Notes: generated from the letters alone by a model not told the origin. A stretch of DNA of 6,639 nt from Saprospiraceae bacterium (GCA_020436865.1 JAGQXA010000997.1:1-6639), one strand, 5' to 3'. Counted from the first letter of the stretch, positions 1 through 6,430 are shown. Numbers and translations: made by a program.

Positions 1-1178
1 CCGTTTTTGACGGTCAGCGTTTCGAAGCGTTTGAGGCCGTTCTCGAGCGTGTGGAGGAAGGCCCGTTCTTCGCCCTGGATGATATTGGCTACCGATTCCT
101 GCTGAGCCTTCAGTTCGGGGAACACTTCGCCGAATGCCTCTGCCAGCTGCGGCACAATGCGGTAGAGGAAGGGCTCGCGCAGGTCCAGAAAAGAATAGTA
201 GTAGCGCACCGCCCGCCTCAGGATGCGACGAATGACGTATCCGGCGCCTGTATTGCCGGGCAATTGGCCGTCGGCCACGGCGAAAGCCACGGCGCGAATG
301 TGGTCGACCACTACCCGCATGGCGATATCCGATTTGGCCGATTCCTCGTACCGGCCCTCGTATTTTTTACCACTTGCCTGTTCGACGAAGCGAATGAAGG
401 GCGAAAACACATCGGTATCGTAGTTCGAGCGCTTGCCCTGGATGGCCATGGCCAGGCGCTCGAAGCCCATTCCGGTGTCGACGTGTTTCTCCGGCAGTTC
501 CTCCAACTTGCCGTCGGCGCGCCGGTTGAACTGGATGAACACCAGGTTCCAGATCTCGACGACCAGCGGATTGTCCTGATTTACGAGGGTCGCGCCGTCG
601 ACCTGAGCGCGCTCTGCTTCGGAGCGCAGGTCGATGTGAATCTCGGAGCAGGGCCCGCAGGGGCCGGTATCGCCCATTTCCCAGAAGTTGTCCTTTTTGT
701 CGAAATACAGGATGCGGTCTTCCGCGATCCACTTTTTCCAAAAGGCCACGGCTTCGTCGTCGCGCACCAGGTTTTCGGAAGCGTCGCCCTCGAAAACGGT
801 CACATACAGGCGATCCTTCGGTAAGCCGTATACCCCGGTGAGCAGTTCCCAGGCCCAGGCGATGGCCTCTTCCTTGAAATAATCGCCGAACGACCAGTTG
901 CCCAGCATTTCGAACATGGTGTGGTGGTAGCTGTCGCGACCGACCTCTTCCAGGTCGTTGTGCTTGCCCGACACCCGCAGGCACTTCTGCGTGTCGGCGA
1001 TGCGGCGGTGACTGGGAACCTGGTTGCCCAGGAAGAAGTCTTTGAACTGGTTCATCCCCGCATTGGTGAACATCAGGGTGGGGTCGTCCTTTACCACGAT
1101 CGGCGCCGAAGGCACGATGCGATGCTCCTTCGAAGCGAAGAAATCGAGGAATTGCTGGCGTATTTCTTTTGCAGTCAT
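1..1178 (-). CDS. alaS: Alanyl-tRNA synthetase, N-terminal part (runs off the left edge)
   Basis: This cytoplasmic class II synthetase attaches alanine to tRNA-Ala. The minus-strand frame is open from the ATG at 1178-1176 to the window edge and gives 392 codons of a protein usually near 870-880 residues. The N-terminus [14 protein letters not shown] and the segment [14 protein letters not shown] (residues 34-47) are typical of bacterial AlaS. The class II core is visible as [17 protein letters not shown] (85-101), the glycine- and cysteine-rich [11 protein letters not shown] (169-179) and motif 3 [10 protein letters not shown] (234-243). The tRNA-binding middle domain starts after about residue 250, with [20 protein letters not shown] at 306-325. 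The editing and C-Ala domains would lie outside the window. No Shine-Dalgarno precedes the ATG, but the N-terminus matches the family, so the start is well supported. The gene is divergent from the M23 gene. No frameshift is seen. Confidence 0.97.
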   Translation of the reverse strand, partial: MTAKEIRQQFLDFFASKEHRIVPSAPIVVKDDPTLMFTNAGMNQFKDFFLGNQVPSHRRIADTQKCLRVSGKHNDLEEVGRDSYHHTMFEMLGNWSFGDYFKEEAIAWAWELLTGVYGLPKDRLYVTVFEGDASENLVRDDEAVAFWKKWIAEDRILYFDKKDNFWEMGDTGPCGPCSEIHIDLRSEAERAQVDGATLVNQDNPLVVEIWNLVFIQFNRRADGKLEELPEKHVDTGMGFERLAMAIQGKRSNYDTDVFSPFIRFVEQASGKKYEGRYEESAKSDIAMRVVVDHIRAVAFAVADGQLPGNTGAGYVIRRILRRAVRYYYSFLDLREPFLYRIVPQLAEAFGEVFPELKAQQESVANIIQGEERAFLHTLENGLKRFETLTVKN

Positions 1179-1191
1179 TGCTGGATGTTAG

Positions 1192-1249
1192 ATCTTGGCT
1201 TTGCCCGCCGTTCCCGATTAGATCGGGATGGCGAAGGCGGGAATCTTGG
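1192..1249. repeat. REP-like compound hairpin flanked by ATCTTGG direct repeats
   Basis: The core stem is TCCCGAT (1212-1218) with ATCGGGA (1222-1228) around a TAG loop. An outer stem pairs CCCGCC (1204-1209) with GGCGGG (1236-1241). The heptamer ATCTTGG occurs on both sides (1192-1198 and 1243-1249) in direct orientation. GC-rich imperfect palindromes of this design resemble dispersed REP-type or small mobile repeats, but only one copy lies in this window, so dispersal is inference. The element begins 14 bases upstream of the alaS ATG and would be transcribed in the alaS leader, where it could affect mRNA stability or translation. Confidence 0.5.
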
Positions 1250-1321
1250 TCGGCCCTCCGTCCAAAGGGCAAACCTTAACTAAAAGTGCCGAACCTTTTT
1301 CACTTTTGCCACCTTGTCCGA

Positions 1322-1352
1322 CAAATATCGTCGCTTTCGGAGCCGGACTCAA
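1322..1352 (-). promoter_or_regulatory. Candidate alaS promoter (Bacteroidota type)
   Basis: On the minus strand GATATTTG (1329-1322) matches seven of eight positions of the Bacteroidota -7 element TAnnTTTG. A TTG (1352-1350) sits 20 bases upstream, inside the usual 17-23 range. Transcription would begin near 1318 and give a leader of about 140 bases that contains the REP-like hairpin. A small inverted repeat, TTGTC-C-GACAA (1314-1324), overlaps the predicted start site. The call rests only on consensus match and position. Confidence 0.4.
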
Positions 1353-1447
1353 CAAAAAGTTGGAAAAAAACGGCCTTGAAAAGCAGCCGCAAGTCCAGGC
1401 GAAAAAGCGATCGAAGTGTTAAAAATGTAGACCTTGCTCGGCGCCAA

Positions 1448-1464
1448 TTTGAATTCTTTTAGCT
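1448..1464 (+). repeat. Spaced direct repeat, copy 1 (TTTGAA-N3-TTTTAGCT)
   Basis: TTTGAA followed after three bases by TTTTAGCT. The same pair recurs with a two-base spacer at 1629-1644, within the same intergenic region and orientation. The first copy is upstream of the DnaA-box inverted repeat and the second is just after the predicted M23 transcription start. It may be a repeated regulator site or a relic of a local duplication. Confidence 0.35.
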
Positions 1465-1477
1465 TTGTCCGGCCAAA

Positions 1478-1511
1478 AGTTTTCCACAATTTGTCGAAAA
1501 TGTGGAAAACT
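1478..1511. repeat. Perfect 11-bp inverted repeat containing two DnaA-box-like 9-mers
   Basis: AGTTTTCCACA (1478-1488) is followed after 12 bases by its exact reverse complement TGTGGAAAACT (1501-1511). Each arm contains TTTTCCACA, one base from the classical DnaA box TTATCCACA and of the form used as a DnaA box in several bacteria. The two boxes point toward each other. Three more inner base pairs (1490-1492 with 1497-1499) leave a four-base loop, and CCGG flanks both sides (1469-1472 and 1512-1515). No T-run follows on the plus strand, so it is not a terminator there. It lies roughly 75 bases upstream of the M23 candidate promoter. A role in DnaA binding is inference. Confidence 0.6.
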
Positions 1512-1584
1512 CCGGGGCAACTCACTAACTTTCAGGCAGTTATTTTGGGTAAAAATTTGGTAAATCGGAAACCACGCACTAATT

Positions 1585-1618
1585 TTGACCCCTGCCACGG
1601 AGAGAAAACCTACATTTG
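1585..1618 (+). promoter_or_regulatory. Candidate promoter for the M23 peptidase gene and downstream genes
   Basis: TACATTTG at 1611-1618 is a full match to the Bacteroidota -7 element TAnnTTTG. A TTG at 1585-1587 lies 23 bases upstream, at the upper end of the known spacing range. Transcription would start near 1623 and leave a leader of about 70 bases. This is the only exact TAnnTTTG match I found on the plus strand of the intergenic region. Confidence 0.55.
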
Positions 1619-1628
1619 ACGCCCTCAT

Positions 1629-1644
1629 TTTGAACGTTTTAGCT
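1629..1644 (+). repeat. Spaced direct repeat, copy 2 (TTTGAA-N2-TTTTAGCT)
   Basis: Second copy of the pair seen at 1448-1464, with one base less between the two blocks. It overlaps the left edge of the 12-bp palindrome at 1643-1654, inside the predicted M23 leader. Confidence 0.35.
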
Positions 1645-1654
1645 CAAATTTGAG
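1643..1654. promoter_or_regulatory. Perfect 12-bp palindrome CTCAAATTTGAG in the M23 leader
   Basis: The twelve bases are an exact palindrome 20-30 bases downstream of the predicted transcription start and about 40 bases before the M23 start codon. This is a suitable place for an operator or roadblock site. No regulator gene is present in the window to pair with it. Confidence 0.3.
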
Positions 1655-1693
1655 GGGGGCAAATTTAGGAATTTAGTCAAGAACTAAACACTC

Positions 1694-2677
1694 ATGGGAA
1701 AAGAAAAATTTATTTACAACACCCAAACATTACGGTACGAGAAGGTTGAGGTAACCAGTAAGGAGCGGATCCTTAAAATTTTTGGTTTTATTTGTGCCGT
1801 TGGGGTGAGCGGGGTTTTGTTCACCCTGTTGATTTGGAAGTTTTTTCCCTCCCCCCAGGAGGAAGCCCTCCTTCGCGAGATCTCGCAGCTCGAAACGCAA
1901 TACCATAAGCTCAGTGACGAATTGCTCGGCATGGACAAGGTTCTGGAGAACATCCAGGAGCGCGACGCCAGCGTACACCGCATGATGTTCGGGATGGACC
2001 CGATCGACCGCGACGTGTGGAACGGCGGTGTGGGTGGTTCGAAAAAATACTCTGAGATCACGCGCTACCCGAATTCCAGCGATTGGCTGTTATCGACGAT
2101 GGAAAAGGTCGACCGCCTCAAGCGTCAGATGAAGATCCAGTCCGAATCGCTGGATACCGTCATCTCGCTGGCGCAGGATCGCGAAAAGATGCTGGCCTCC
2201 ATTCCTTCGATCAAGCCGGTGCGGTCGGACAAGCTCAGCCGCAACATCAAGCTGCTGTCGGGATTCGGCTATCGCATCCACCCGATCTACAAGGTGCGTA
2301 AGCTCCATACCGGGATCGACTTTACGGCCCCGGCCGGCACGCCCATCCAGGCGACCGGCGACGGCAAGGTGGTCGAGGTCGACCACAAGCGCACGGGCTA
2401 CGGCAACCACGTGATCATCGACCACGGCTACGGCTACAAGACGCTTTACGGGCACATGCATCGCATCGACGTCAAGCCGGGCCAAACCGTCAAGAAAGGC
2501 CAGCAGATCGGCCTGGTGGGCAATACCGGCGCCTCGACGGCTCCGCACTGCCACTACGAGATCATCTACAAAGGCAACAAGATCAACCCGATCCACTACT
2601 GTATGGACGGCCTGAGCCCCGAGGAATACCAAGACCTCGTCGAACTGTCCGCCGTCGCCAATCAGTCATTCGACTAA
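1694..2677 (+). CDS. Membrane-anchored M23 family metallopeptidase (LytM/DD-endopeptidase type)
   Basis: This 327-residue protein is probably a peptidoglycan endopeptidase that cuts cross-link peptides in the periplasm. It has a short basic cytoplasmic start, one membrane helix at about residues 27-50, a charged region likely to form coiled coils (about 54-95 and 130-170) and a C-terminal M23 domain (about 183-305). All catalytic motifs are intact: H205 and D209 in LHTGID, H254 in LYGHMH, and H285 and H287 in PHCHYE. By analogy with LytM, H205, D209 and H287 bind zinc, and H254 and H285 act in catalysis. It should therefore be active rather than a LytM-type activator. The start at 1694 gives the expected topology and there is no Shine-Dalgarno. 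The first 50 or so codons are AT-rich, unlike the rest. An M23 gene beside alaS is a recurring Bacteroidota arrangement. The next gene follows after 13 bases. Confidence 0.93.
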   Translation: MGKEKFIYNTQTLRYEKVEVTSKERILKIFGFICAVGVSGVLFTLLIWKFFPSPQEEALLREISQLETQYHKLSDELLGMDKVLENIQERDASVHRMMFGMDPIDRDVWNGGVGGSKKYSEITRYPNSSDWLLSTMEKVDRLKRQMKIQSESLDTVISLAQDREKMLASIPSIKPVRSDKLSRNIKLLSGFGYRIHPIYKVRKLHTGIDFTAPAGTPIQATGDGKVVEVDHKRTGYGNHVIIDHGYGYKTLYGHMHRIDVKPGQTVKKGQQIGLVGNTGASTAPHCHYEIIYKGNKINPIHYCMDGLSPEEYQDLVELSAVANQSFD

Positions 2678-2690
2678 ACCACTCTGACAT

Positions 2691-3791
2691 ATGTATCGTT
2701 TGCATACCGGAAAAGACTTCCTCCTGGGAAGTCTTTTTTGCATTCTGGCCCTCAGCGCCTTCCGGGCTAATGCTCAGGAACCGATCTCCCAAACCGAACC
2801 CGACGTCTCGCTCGTTTGCATCATCGGCGTGGGCGACATGATGCTCGGCACCAATTACCCGTCGACTTCCTACCTGCCCCCCAACGGTGGGAAAGACCTG
2901 CTCGCCGAAGTGCAGCAGATCCTCCGGGAAGCCGACGTTACCTTCGGCAATCTCGAAGGAACGATCCTCGACAGCGGCGGCACCGCCAAGCGCTGCAAGA
3001 ATCCCGACCTTTGCTATGCCTTCCGATCGCCGGAAAGTTATGCCCAACACTTTGCCGACGCCGGCTTCGACTTCCTCAGCCTGGCCAATAACCACTCGGG
3101 CGACTTCGGTCCCACCGGCCGGCAACGCACCAAGGAGGTGCTCGACGAACTTCAGATCCGCTACGCGGGCCTGGCGGGATCCGACGAGCAGGCCGTGCTG
3201 GAAAAAGACGGTCTGACCTACGGATTTTGCGCCTTTGCCCCCAATAGCGGCACCTGCGACATCCGCCAGATCAGCCGCGCCCAGGCGATCGTGCGCGAAC
3301 TGGCCGACCGCTGCGATATCGTCATCGTGTCGTTCCACGGCGGCGCCGAAGGCGCCAGCCATCAAAACGTGCCGCGCACGACCGAAACCTACTACGGCGA
3401 AAACCGCGGCAATGTGCACCAGTTTGCCCACGCAGTGGTCGACGCCGGCGCCGACCTGGTCTTCGGCCACGGGCCACACGTTACGCGGGCTGTCGAGCTG
3501 TACAAAGACCGCTTTATCGCCTACAGCCTCGGCAATTTCTGTACCTACGGCCGCTTTAACCTGCGTGGCCCCGCCGGCATCGCTCCGATCGTCAAGGTCT
3601 ACACCGACACGGAAGGGGCCTTCGTGACGGGAGAGATCATTTCGACCTATCAGGCCAAGGCGCATGGCCCGAAGATCGATCCGCAACACCAGGCCCTGAA
3701 GCGGATCATGGAGCTAAGCGCCCAGGATTTTCCGGAATCGCCCCTGCAGATCGACGCCGACGGCCAATTGAGCAAAAAGACCAGCGACTAA
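2691..3791 (+). CDS. Exported CapA/PGA_cap-family protein (metallophosphatase fold)
   Basis: This 366-residue protein belongs to the CapA (poly-gamma-glutamate/capsule) family of calcineurin-like metallophosphatase folds. It starts with a signal peptide: a short charged region, a hydrophobic core at about 10-24 and a likely cleavage after RANA (residue 28), so it acts outside the cytoplasmic membrane. Family motifs appear in order: GVGDMML (46-52), FGNLEG (85-90), SLANNH (130-135), VSFHGG (213-218), GHGPHV (259-264) and YSLGNF (278-283). The likely metal or active-site residues D49, N87, N134, H135, H216, H260 and H263 are present. The mature part has seven cysteines, including a C102/C108 pair in an insertion. 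No CapB/CapC partner is nearby, so capsule synthesis is not shown; the substrate is unknown. The start at 2691 is supported by the signal peptide, and the next ATGs lie in the first catalytic motif. An intrinsic-terminator-like hairpin lies within its first codons. Confidence 0.88.
   Translation: MYRLHTGKDFLLGSLFCILALSAFRANAQEPISQTEPDVSLVCIIGVGDMMLGTNYPSTSYLPPNGGKDLLAEVQQILREADVTFGNLEGTILDSGGTAKRCKNPDLCYAFRSPESYAQHFADAGFDFLSLANNHSGDFGPTGRQRTKEVLDELQIRYAGLAGSDEQAVLEKDGLTYGFCAFAPNSGTCDIRQISRAQAIVRELADRCDIVIVSFHGGAEGASHQNVPRTTETYYGENRGNVHQFAHAVVDAGADLVFGHGPHVTRAVELYKDRFIAYSLGNFCTYGRFNLRGPAGIAPIVKVYTDTEGAFVTGEIISTYQAKAHGPKIDPQHQALKRIMELSAQDFPESPLQIDADGQLSKKTSD
2711..2739 (+). terminator. Intrinsic terminator-like hairpin inside the capA-like signal peptide codons
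   Basis: AAAAGACTTCC (2711-2721) pairs perfectly with GGAAGTCTTTT (2727-2737) around a five-base loop, and the right arm ends in six T residues (2734-2739). This is the form of a rho-independent terminator. It lies 34 bases after the M23 stop codon, where a terminator for that gene would be expected, yet it is within the coding frame of the next gene. It may end most M23 transcripts, or act as an attenuator that ribosomes starting the capA-like gene would unfold. Confidence 0.6.
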
Positions 3792-3802
3792 ACAGGCCCC
3801 GC

Positions 3803-4876
3803 ATGCAATCGCCCGCTTCGTCACCGGATCCCCGCTTCTGCCCCAACTGCTCCGCCCCGATGCAGGAGCAGGACCGCTATTGCAGGCAATGCGGCCAGCG
3901 GTACTCCGACGGACGGGTGACCTTCGGCGAATTGATCCGCGAGTTTGTCGATGCCGTCTTCAATTTCGATTCCAAGATCTTCCGCACCCTGGCAGCGCTG
4001 TTGGTCCCGGGAAAGCTGACCAGAGAGTACTTTCAGGGCCGGCATCGCACCTATTTGCACCCCATCCGTATCTTCCTGGTGCTGACCGTGCTCTTTATGG
4101 CCATGGTAGCTTTCAATTCGTCGGATGTGGAGGTCAACCTGGGCTCGATATCCAAATACACGGAACGGGATTACCTGAAAGGCCTGACTCTCGCCAAGTT
4201 CGATACTGTACGAAACGAACTTCCGCCCGAACTGCTCAGCCCGGAAACCGACCGGGCCATCGACACCCTGGAGGATCGGCTACGCCAAAAGCTCGGGAAA
4301 TTTCAGGATACGGTCTACATCAACAGCGTGCTGGAGATCTTCCAGGAGGACAGCGACCTCAATCCTATTCTCTTGCGCGACATGTATGAACTCGAGCCCG
4401 AGGAGCTGTATGAAAAATACGAGATCGACGGTTTTTTTGAACGCCTCTCCGTACAACAGGTGATCCGGTTCATGAAACGCAGTGGGAATTTCATGTCCTA
4501 TCTGCTGGGCAAGATCAGTTGGATGATCCTCCTGATGATGCCCTTTCTGGCCTTGGTGCTCAAGCTATTGTATATCCGCCGGGGATACTATTACGTGGAA
4601 CACCTGATCTTCTCTTTTCATACCCATTCGTTTGTCTTCCTGATCGGATCGATCGGATTGTTGGTCGGCCACTGGGCAAATGAAGGCTTTAGCGACATAG
4701 CGGGATTGGTCATCGTGGTCGCCTGCATCGTCTATCTATGGTTGTCGCTAAAGCGGGTGTACCGTCAAGGCTGGTTCAAGACCAGCCTGAAGTTTCTGCT
4801 GGCCAATTTATTCTACCTGGTCCTCTTTACCTTCTTTCTGATAATCACCCTGATCTTGGGCTTTTTTCTCTTCTAA
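3803..4876 (+). CDS. Zinc-ribbon DUF3667-type multi-pass membrane protein
   Basis: A 357-residue membrane protein of unknown function. The N-terminus carries a zinc ribbon with C13/C16 and C27/C30 (CPNC and CRQC). It is followed by the segment VTFGELIREFVDAVFNFDSK and then LTREYFQGRHRTYLHPIRI, typical of the DUF3667 group common in Bacteroidota. Hydrophobic helices lie at about 88-104, 228-247, 259-280, 289-306 and 320-357, the last long enough for one or two helices and reaching the C-terminus. Between the first and second helix is an acidic soluble region of about 120 residues. The start at 3803 is 11 bases after the preceding stop, which implies translation in the same operon. There is no signal peptide, so the zinc ribbon is probably cytoplasmic. 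Function cannot be assigned. Confidence 0.82.
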   Translation: MQSPASSPDPRFCPNCSAPMQEQDRYCRQCGQRYSDGRVTFGELIREFVDAVFNFDSKIFRTLAALLVPGKLTREYFQGRHRTYLHPIRIFLVLTVLFMAMVAFNSSDVEVNLGSISKYTERDYLKGLTLAKFDTVRNELPPELLSPETDRAIDTLEDRLRQKLGKFQDTVYINSVLEIFQEDSDLNPILLRDMYELEPEELYEKYEIDGFFERLSVQQVIRFMKRSGNFMSYLLGKISWMILLMMPFLALVLKLLYIRRGYYYVEHLIFSFHTHSFVFLIGSIGLLVGHWANEGFSDIAGLVIVVACIVYLWLSLKRVYRQGWFKTSLKFLLANLFYLVLFTFFLIITLILGFFLF

Positions 4877-4888
4877 ACCCGATCTTTG
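4856..4888 (+). promoter_or_regulatory. Candidate gatB promoter overlapping the end of the DUF3667-type gene
   Basis: GATCTTTG at 4881-4888 matches seven of eight bases of the Bacteroidota -7 element, and TTG at 4856-4858 lies 22 bases upstream within the last codons of the preceding gene. Transcription would start near 4892 and leave a leader of under 20 bases. This would give gatB expression independent of the envelope genes upstream. Confidence 0.45.
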
Positions 4889-4909
4889 CGGCCATAACCC
4901 AATGATCGC

Positions 4910-6352
4910 ATGCATCCCTACGAACAGTACGAATTGGTGATCGGGCTGGAGGTACACGTACAGCTCAGCACGCGCAGCAAGGCTTTCAGTGCCGACGAGA
5001 ACGCTTTCGGGGCCGAACCCAATACGCAGGTCGACCCCGTCTCGCTAGGCCATCCCGGCGCCCTGCCCCGCTACAACCGCGCCCAGGTAGAGAGCGCCGT
5101 TCGCCTCGGATTGGCGCTCGGCAGCCAGATCGCCCGGCGGCAATCGTTCGATCGCAAGCACTATTTCTATACCGATCTGCCCAAAGGCTATCAGATCACG
5201 CAGGATCGCGAGCCGGTATGTGTGGGCGGACGGTTGCCGATCCGCATCGGCGAGCGCTGGCAGGAGGTGCGCATTCACCACATCCATATGGAGGAAGATG
5301 CCGGAAAATCGCTGCACGATCGTTCCGAGTCCTATTCGCTGATCGACCTGAACCGGGCCGGTGTGCCGCTCCTGGAAGTCGTCAGCGAACCCGACCTTCG
5401 TTCGCCGGAAGAGGTCGACGCCTTCATGAGCGCCATGCGGCAACTGGTGCGCTATCTCGGCATTTCCGACGGCAATATGGAAGAAGGCTCGTTGCGCTGC
5501 GACTGCAACGTGTCGGTCCGCAAGCGCGGCAGCGATCAACTCGGCACCCGCTGCGAGATCAAAAACCTCAATTCGATGCGCTACGCCCGCCGCGCCATCG
5601 AATTTGAAAGCCGCAGGCAGATCGACCTGCTGGAACAGGGCGGCCAGGTCGTTCAGCAGACCCTCCATTTCGACCCCGCCACCGGTGTCACCTCCCCTTT
5701 GCGCAGCAAGGAAGATGCACACGACTACCGGTATTTTTCCGAACCCGATCTGCCTCCGATCGAGTTGAGCGACGAGTTCGTCGACGAGCTGCGGCGCGCC
5801 TCCCCTACCCTGCCCTGGGAATGGTACCGCCGCTTCCGGCAGGAGAACGACCTCAGCGACTACGATTCGGCCCTGCTTAGCGAAGAATCGGAGATTGCCG
5901 CCTACTTCCGGGAGCTGGCAACACAATCCGGCCAAGCCAAGGCAGCCGCTAATTTACTGATCAACAAGATCTTACCTCATTCGCGACAGGAACGGATGCC
6001 CCTGACCGAGTTTCCCCTTGACCTGACGCAACTCTGCGATTTCCTGGCCCTGATCGAAGCGGGCACCGTGAGCCATTCGGCCGCCTACCAGCAGCTCTGG
6101 CCCGCCCTGCTCGAATCGCCGGACCGCTCACCCCTCGACCTGGCCAAGCAGCTGAATCTGCTGCAGGTTTCGAACGTGGATCAACTGGAGGAGGTCGTCG
6201 AAAAGATCGTCGCGCAGTTTCCCGACAAGGTCAAAGCTTTCCGAAATGGCAAAAAAGGCTTGCTGGGCTTCTTCATGGGAGAGGTGATGAAGGCTACGCA
6301 GGGAAAGGCCGATCCGAAGATGGTCAAAAGGTTGTTGGAGGGAAAGTTATAG
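4910..6352 (+). CDS. gatB: Asp-tRNA(Asn)/Glu-tRNA(Gln) amidotransferase subunit B
   Basis: GatB is the kinase and tRNA-binding subunit of the cytoplasmic GatCAB complex. It phosphorylates Glu or Asp on mischarged tRNA and amidates it with ammonia delivered from GatA. The 480-residue length is normal. Hallmarks in order are GLEVHVQL (12-19), PKGYQITQ (91-98), HIHMEEDAGKS (124-134), DLNRAGVPLLEVVSEPD (146-162), MEEGSLRCDCNVSVR (180-194), EIKNLNS (206-212) and RSKEDAHDYRYF (265-276). The YqeY-like tail ends with GEVMKATQGKADPK (457-470). At about 25-46 many GatB proteins carry two cysteine pairs that bind zinc; here the region reads AFSADE and DPVSLGHPG with no cysteine. The start at 4910 yields the conserved N-terminus directly, and an ATG at 4902 is out of frame. 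gatA and gatC are not in the window, so they must lie elsewhere. No clear terminator follows immediately. Confidence 0.97.
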   Translation: MHPYEQYELVIGLEVHVQLSTRSKAFSADENAFGAEPNTQVDPVSLGHPGALPRYNRAQVESAVRLGLALGSQIARRQSFDRKHYFYTDLPKGYQITQDREPVCVGGRLPIRIGERWQEVRIHHIHMEEDAGKSLHDRSESYSLIDLNRAGVPLLEVVSEPDLRSPEEVDAFMSAMRQLVRYLGISDGNMEEGSLRCDCNVSVRKRGSDQLGTRCEIKNLNSMRYARRAIEFESRRQIDLLEQGGQVVQQTLHFDPATGVTSPLRSKEDAHDYRYFSEPDLPPIELSDEFVDELRRASPTLPWEWYRRFRQENDLSDYDSALLSEESEIAAYFRELATQSGQAKAAANLLINKILPHSRQERMPLTEFPLDLTQLCDFLALIEAGTVSHSAAYQQLWPALLESPDRSPLDLAKQLNLLQVSNVDQLEEVVEKIVAQFPDKVKAFRNGKKGLLGFFMGEVMKATQGKADPKMVKRLLEGKL

Positions 6353-6430
6353 GTTGAAAAAGATACAAAGGTTGCAAAGGGGCAGCTTCGCTGGGGCGAT
6401 CAATAACCCCCGCTTGATCAGGCAAACCCT

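Larger units (their letters stand above)
1179..1693. other. AT-rich divergent intergenic region between alaS and the M23 gene
   Basis: This 515-base stretch separates two divergent genes and is visibly richer in A and T than the flanking coding DNA, especially after about 1280. I see no convincing gene: open frames of about 60-70 codons here have no recognisable protein character and overlap on both strands. It contains the REP-like hairpin next to alaS, candidate promoters for both genes, short inverted repeats (AAAAGTG at 1282-1288 with CACTTTT at 1301-1307), a DnaA-box inverted repeat, a spaced direct repeat and a 12-bp palindrome. The best of these are listed separately. Confidence 0.8.

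Noticed and set aside
51..824. Plus-strand open frame of 257 codons antisense to alaS
   Set aside because: It is open only because of the GC-rich codon pattern of alaS on the other strand; no recognisable domain.
367..1272. Minus-strand open frame of 301 codons over alaS
   Set aside because: It is a shadow frame, rich in Arg, Gly and Pro with no family motifs. The adjacent minus-strand frame encodes unmistakable AlaS.
1419..1628. Small open frames on both strands of the intergenic region
   Set aside because: They overlap each other and the inverted repeat and promoter, and show no protein-like composition.
1179..1693. A full replication origin
   Set aside because: Only two DnaA-box-like sites are convincing (a third, TTTTTCACT at 1296-1304, is poor) and no dnaA, dnaN, gidA or similar gene is present, so I record the site but do not call an origin.
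2691..2840. A later start for the capA-like gene to avoid overlap with the terminator
   Set aside because: The next in-frame ATGs are within the GVGDMML motif and would remove both the signal peptide and a metal-binding residue.
2583..3689. Minus-strand open frame of 368 codons over the capA-like gene
   Set aside because: It is as long as the real gene, but its translation shows no motifs while the plus frame has a signal peptide and all CapA-family motifs in order.
4848..4867. Terminator at the end of the DUF3667-type gene
   Set aside because: There is a T-run, but the preceding stem is only three base pairs (CCC/GGG) and the bases encode the final membrane helix.
5045..5935. Minus-strand open frame of 296 codons over gatB
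   Set aside because: Shadow of gatB; no family signature.
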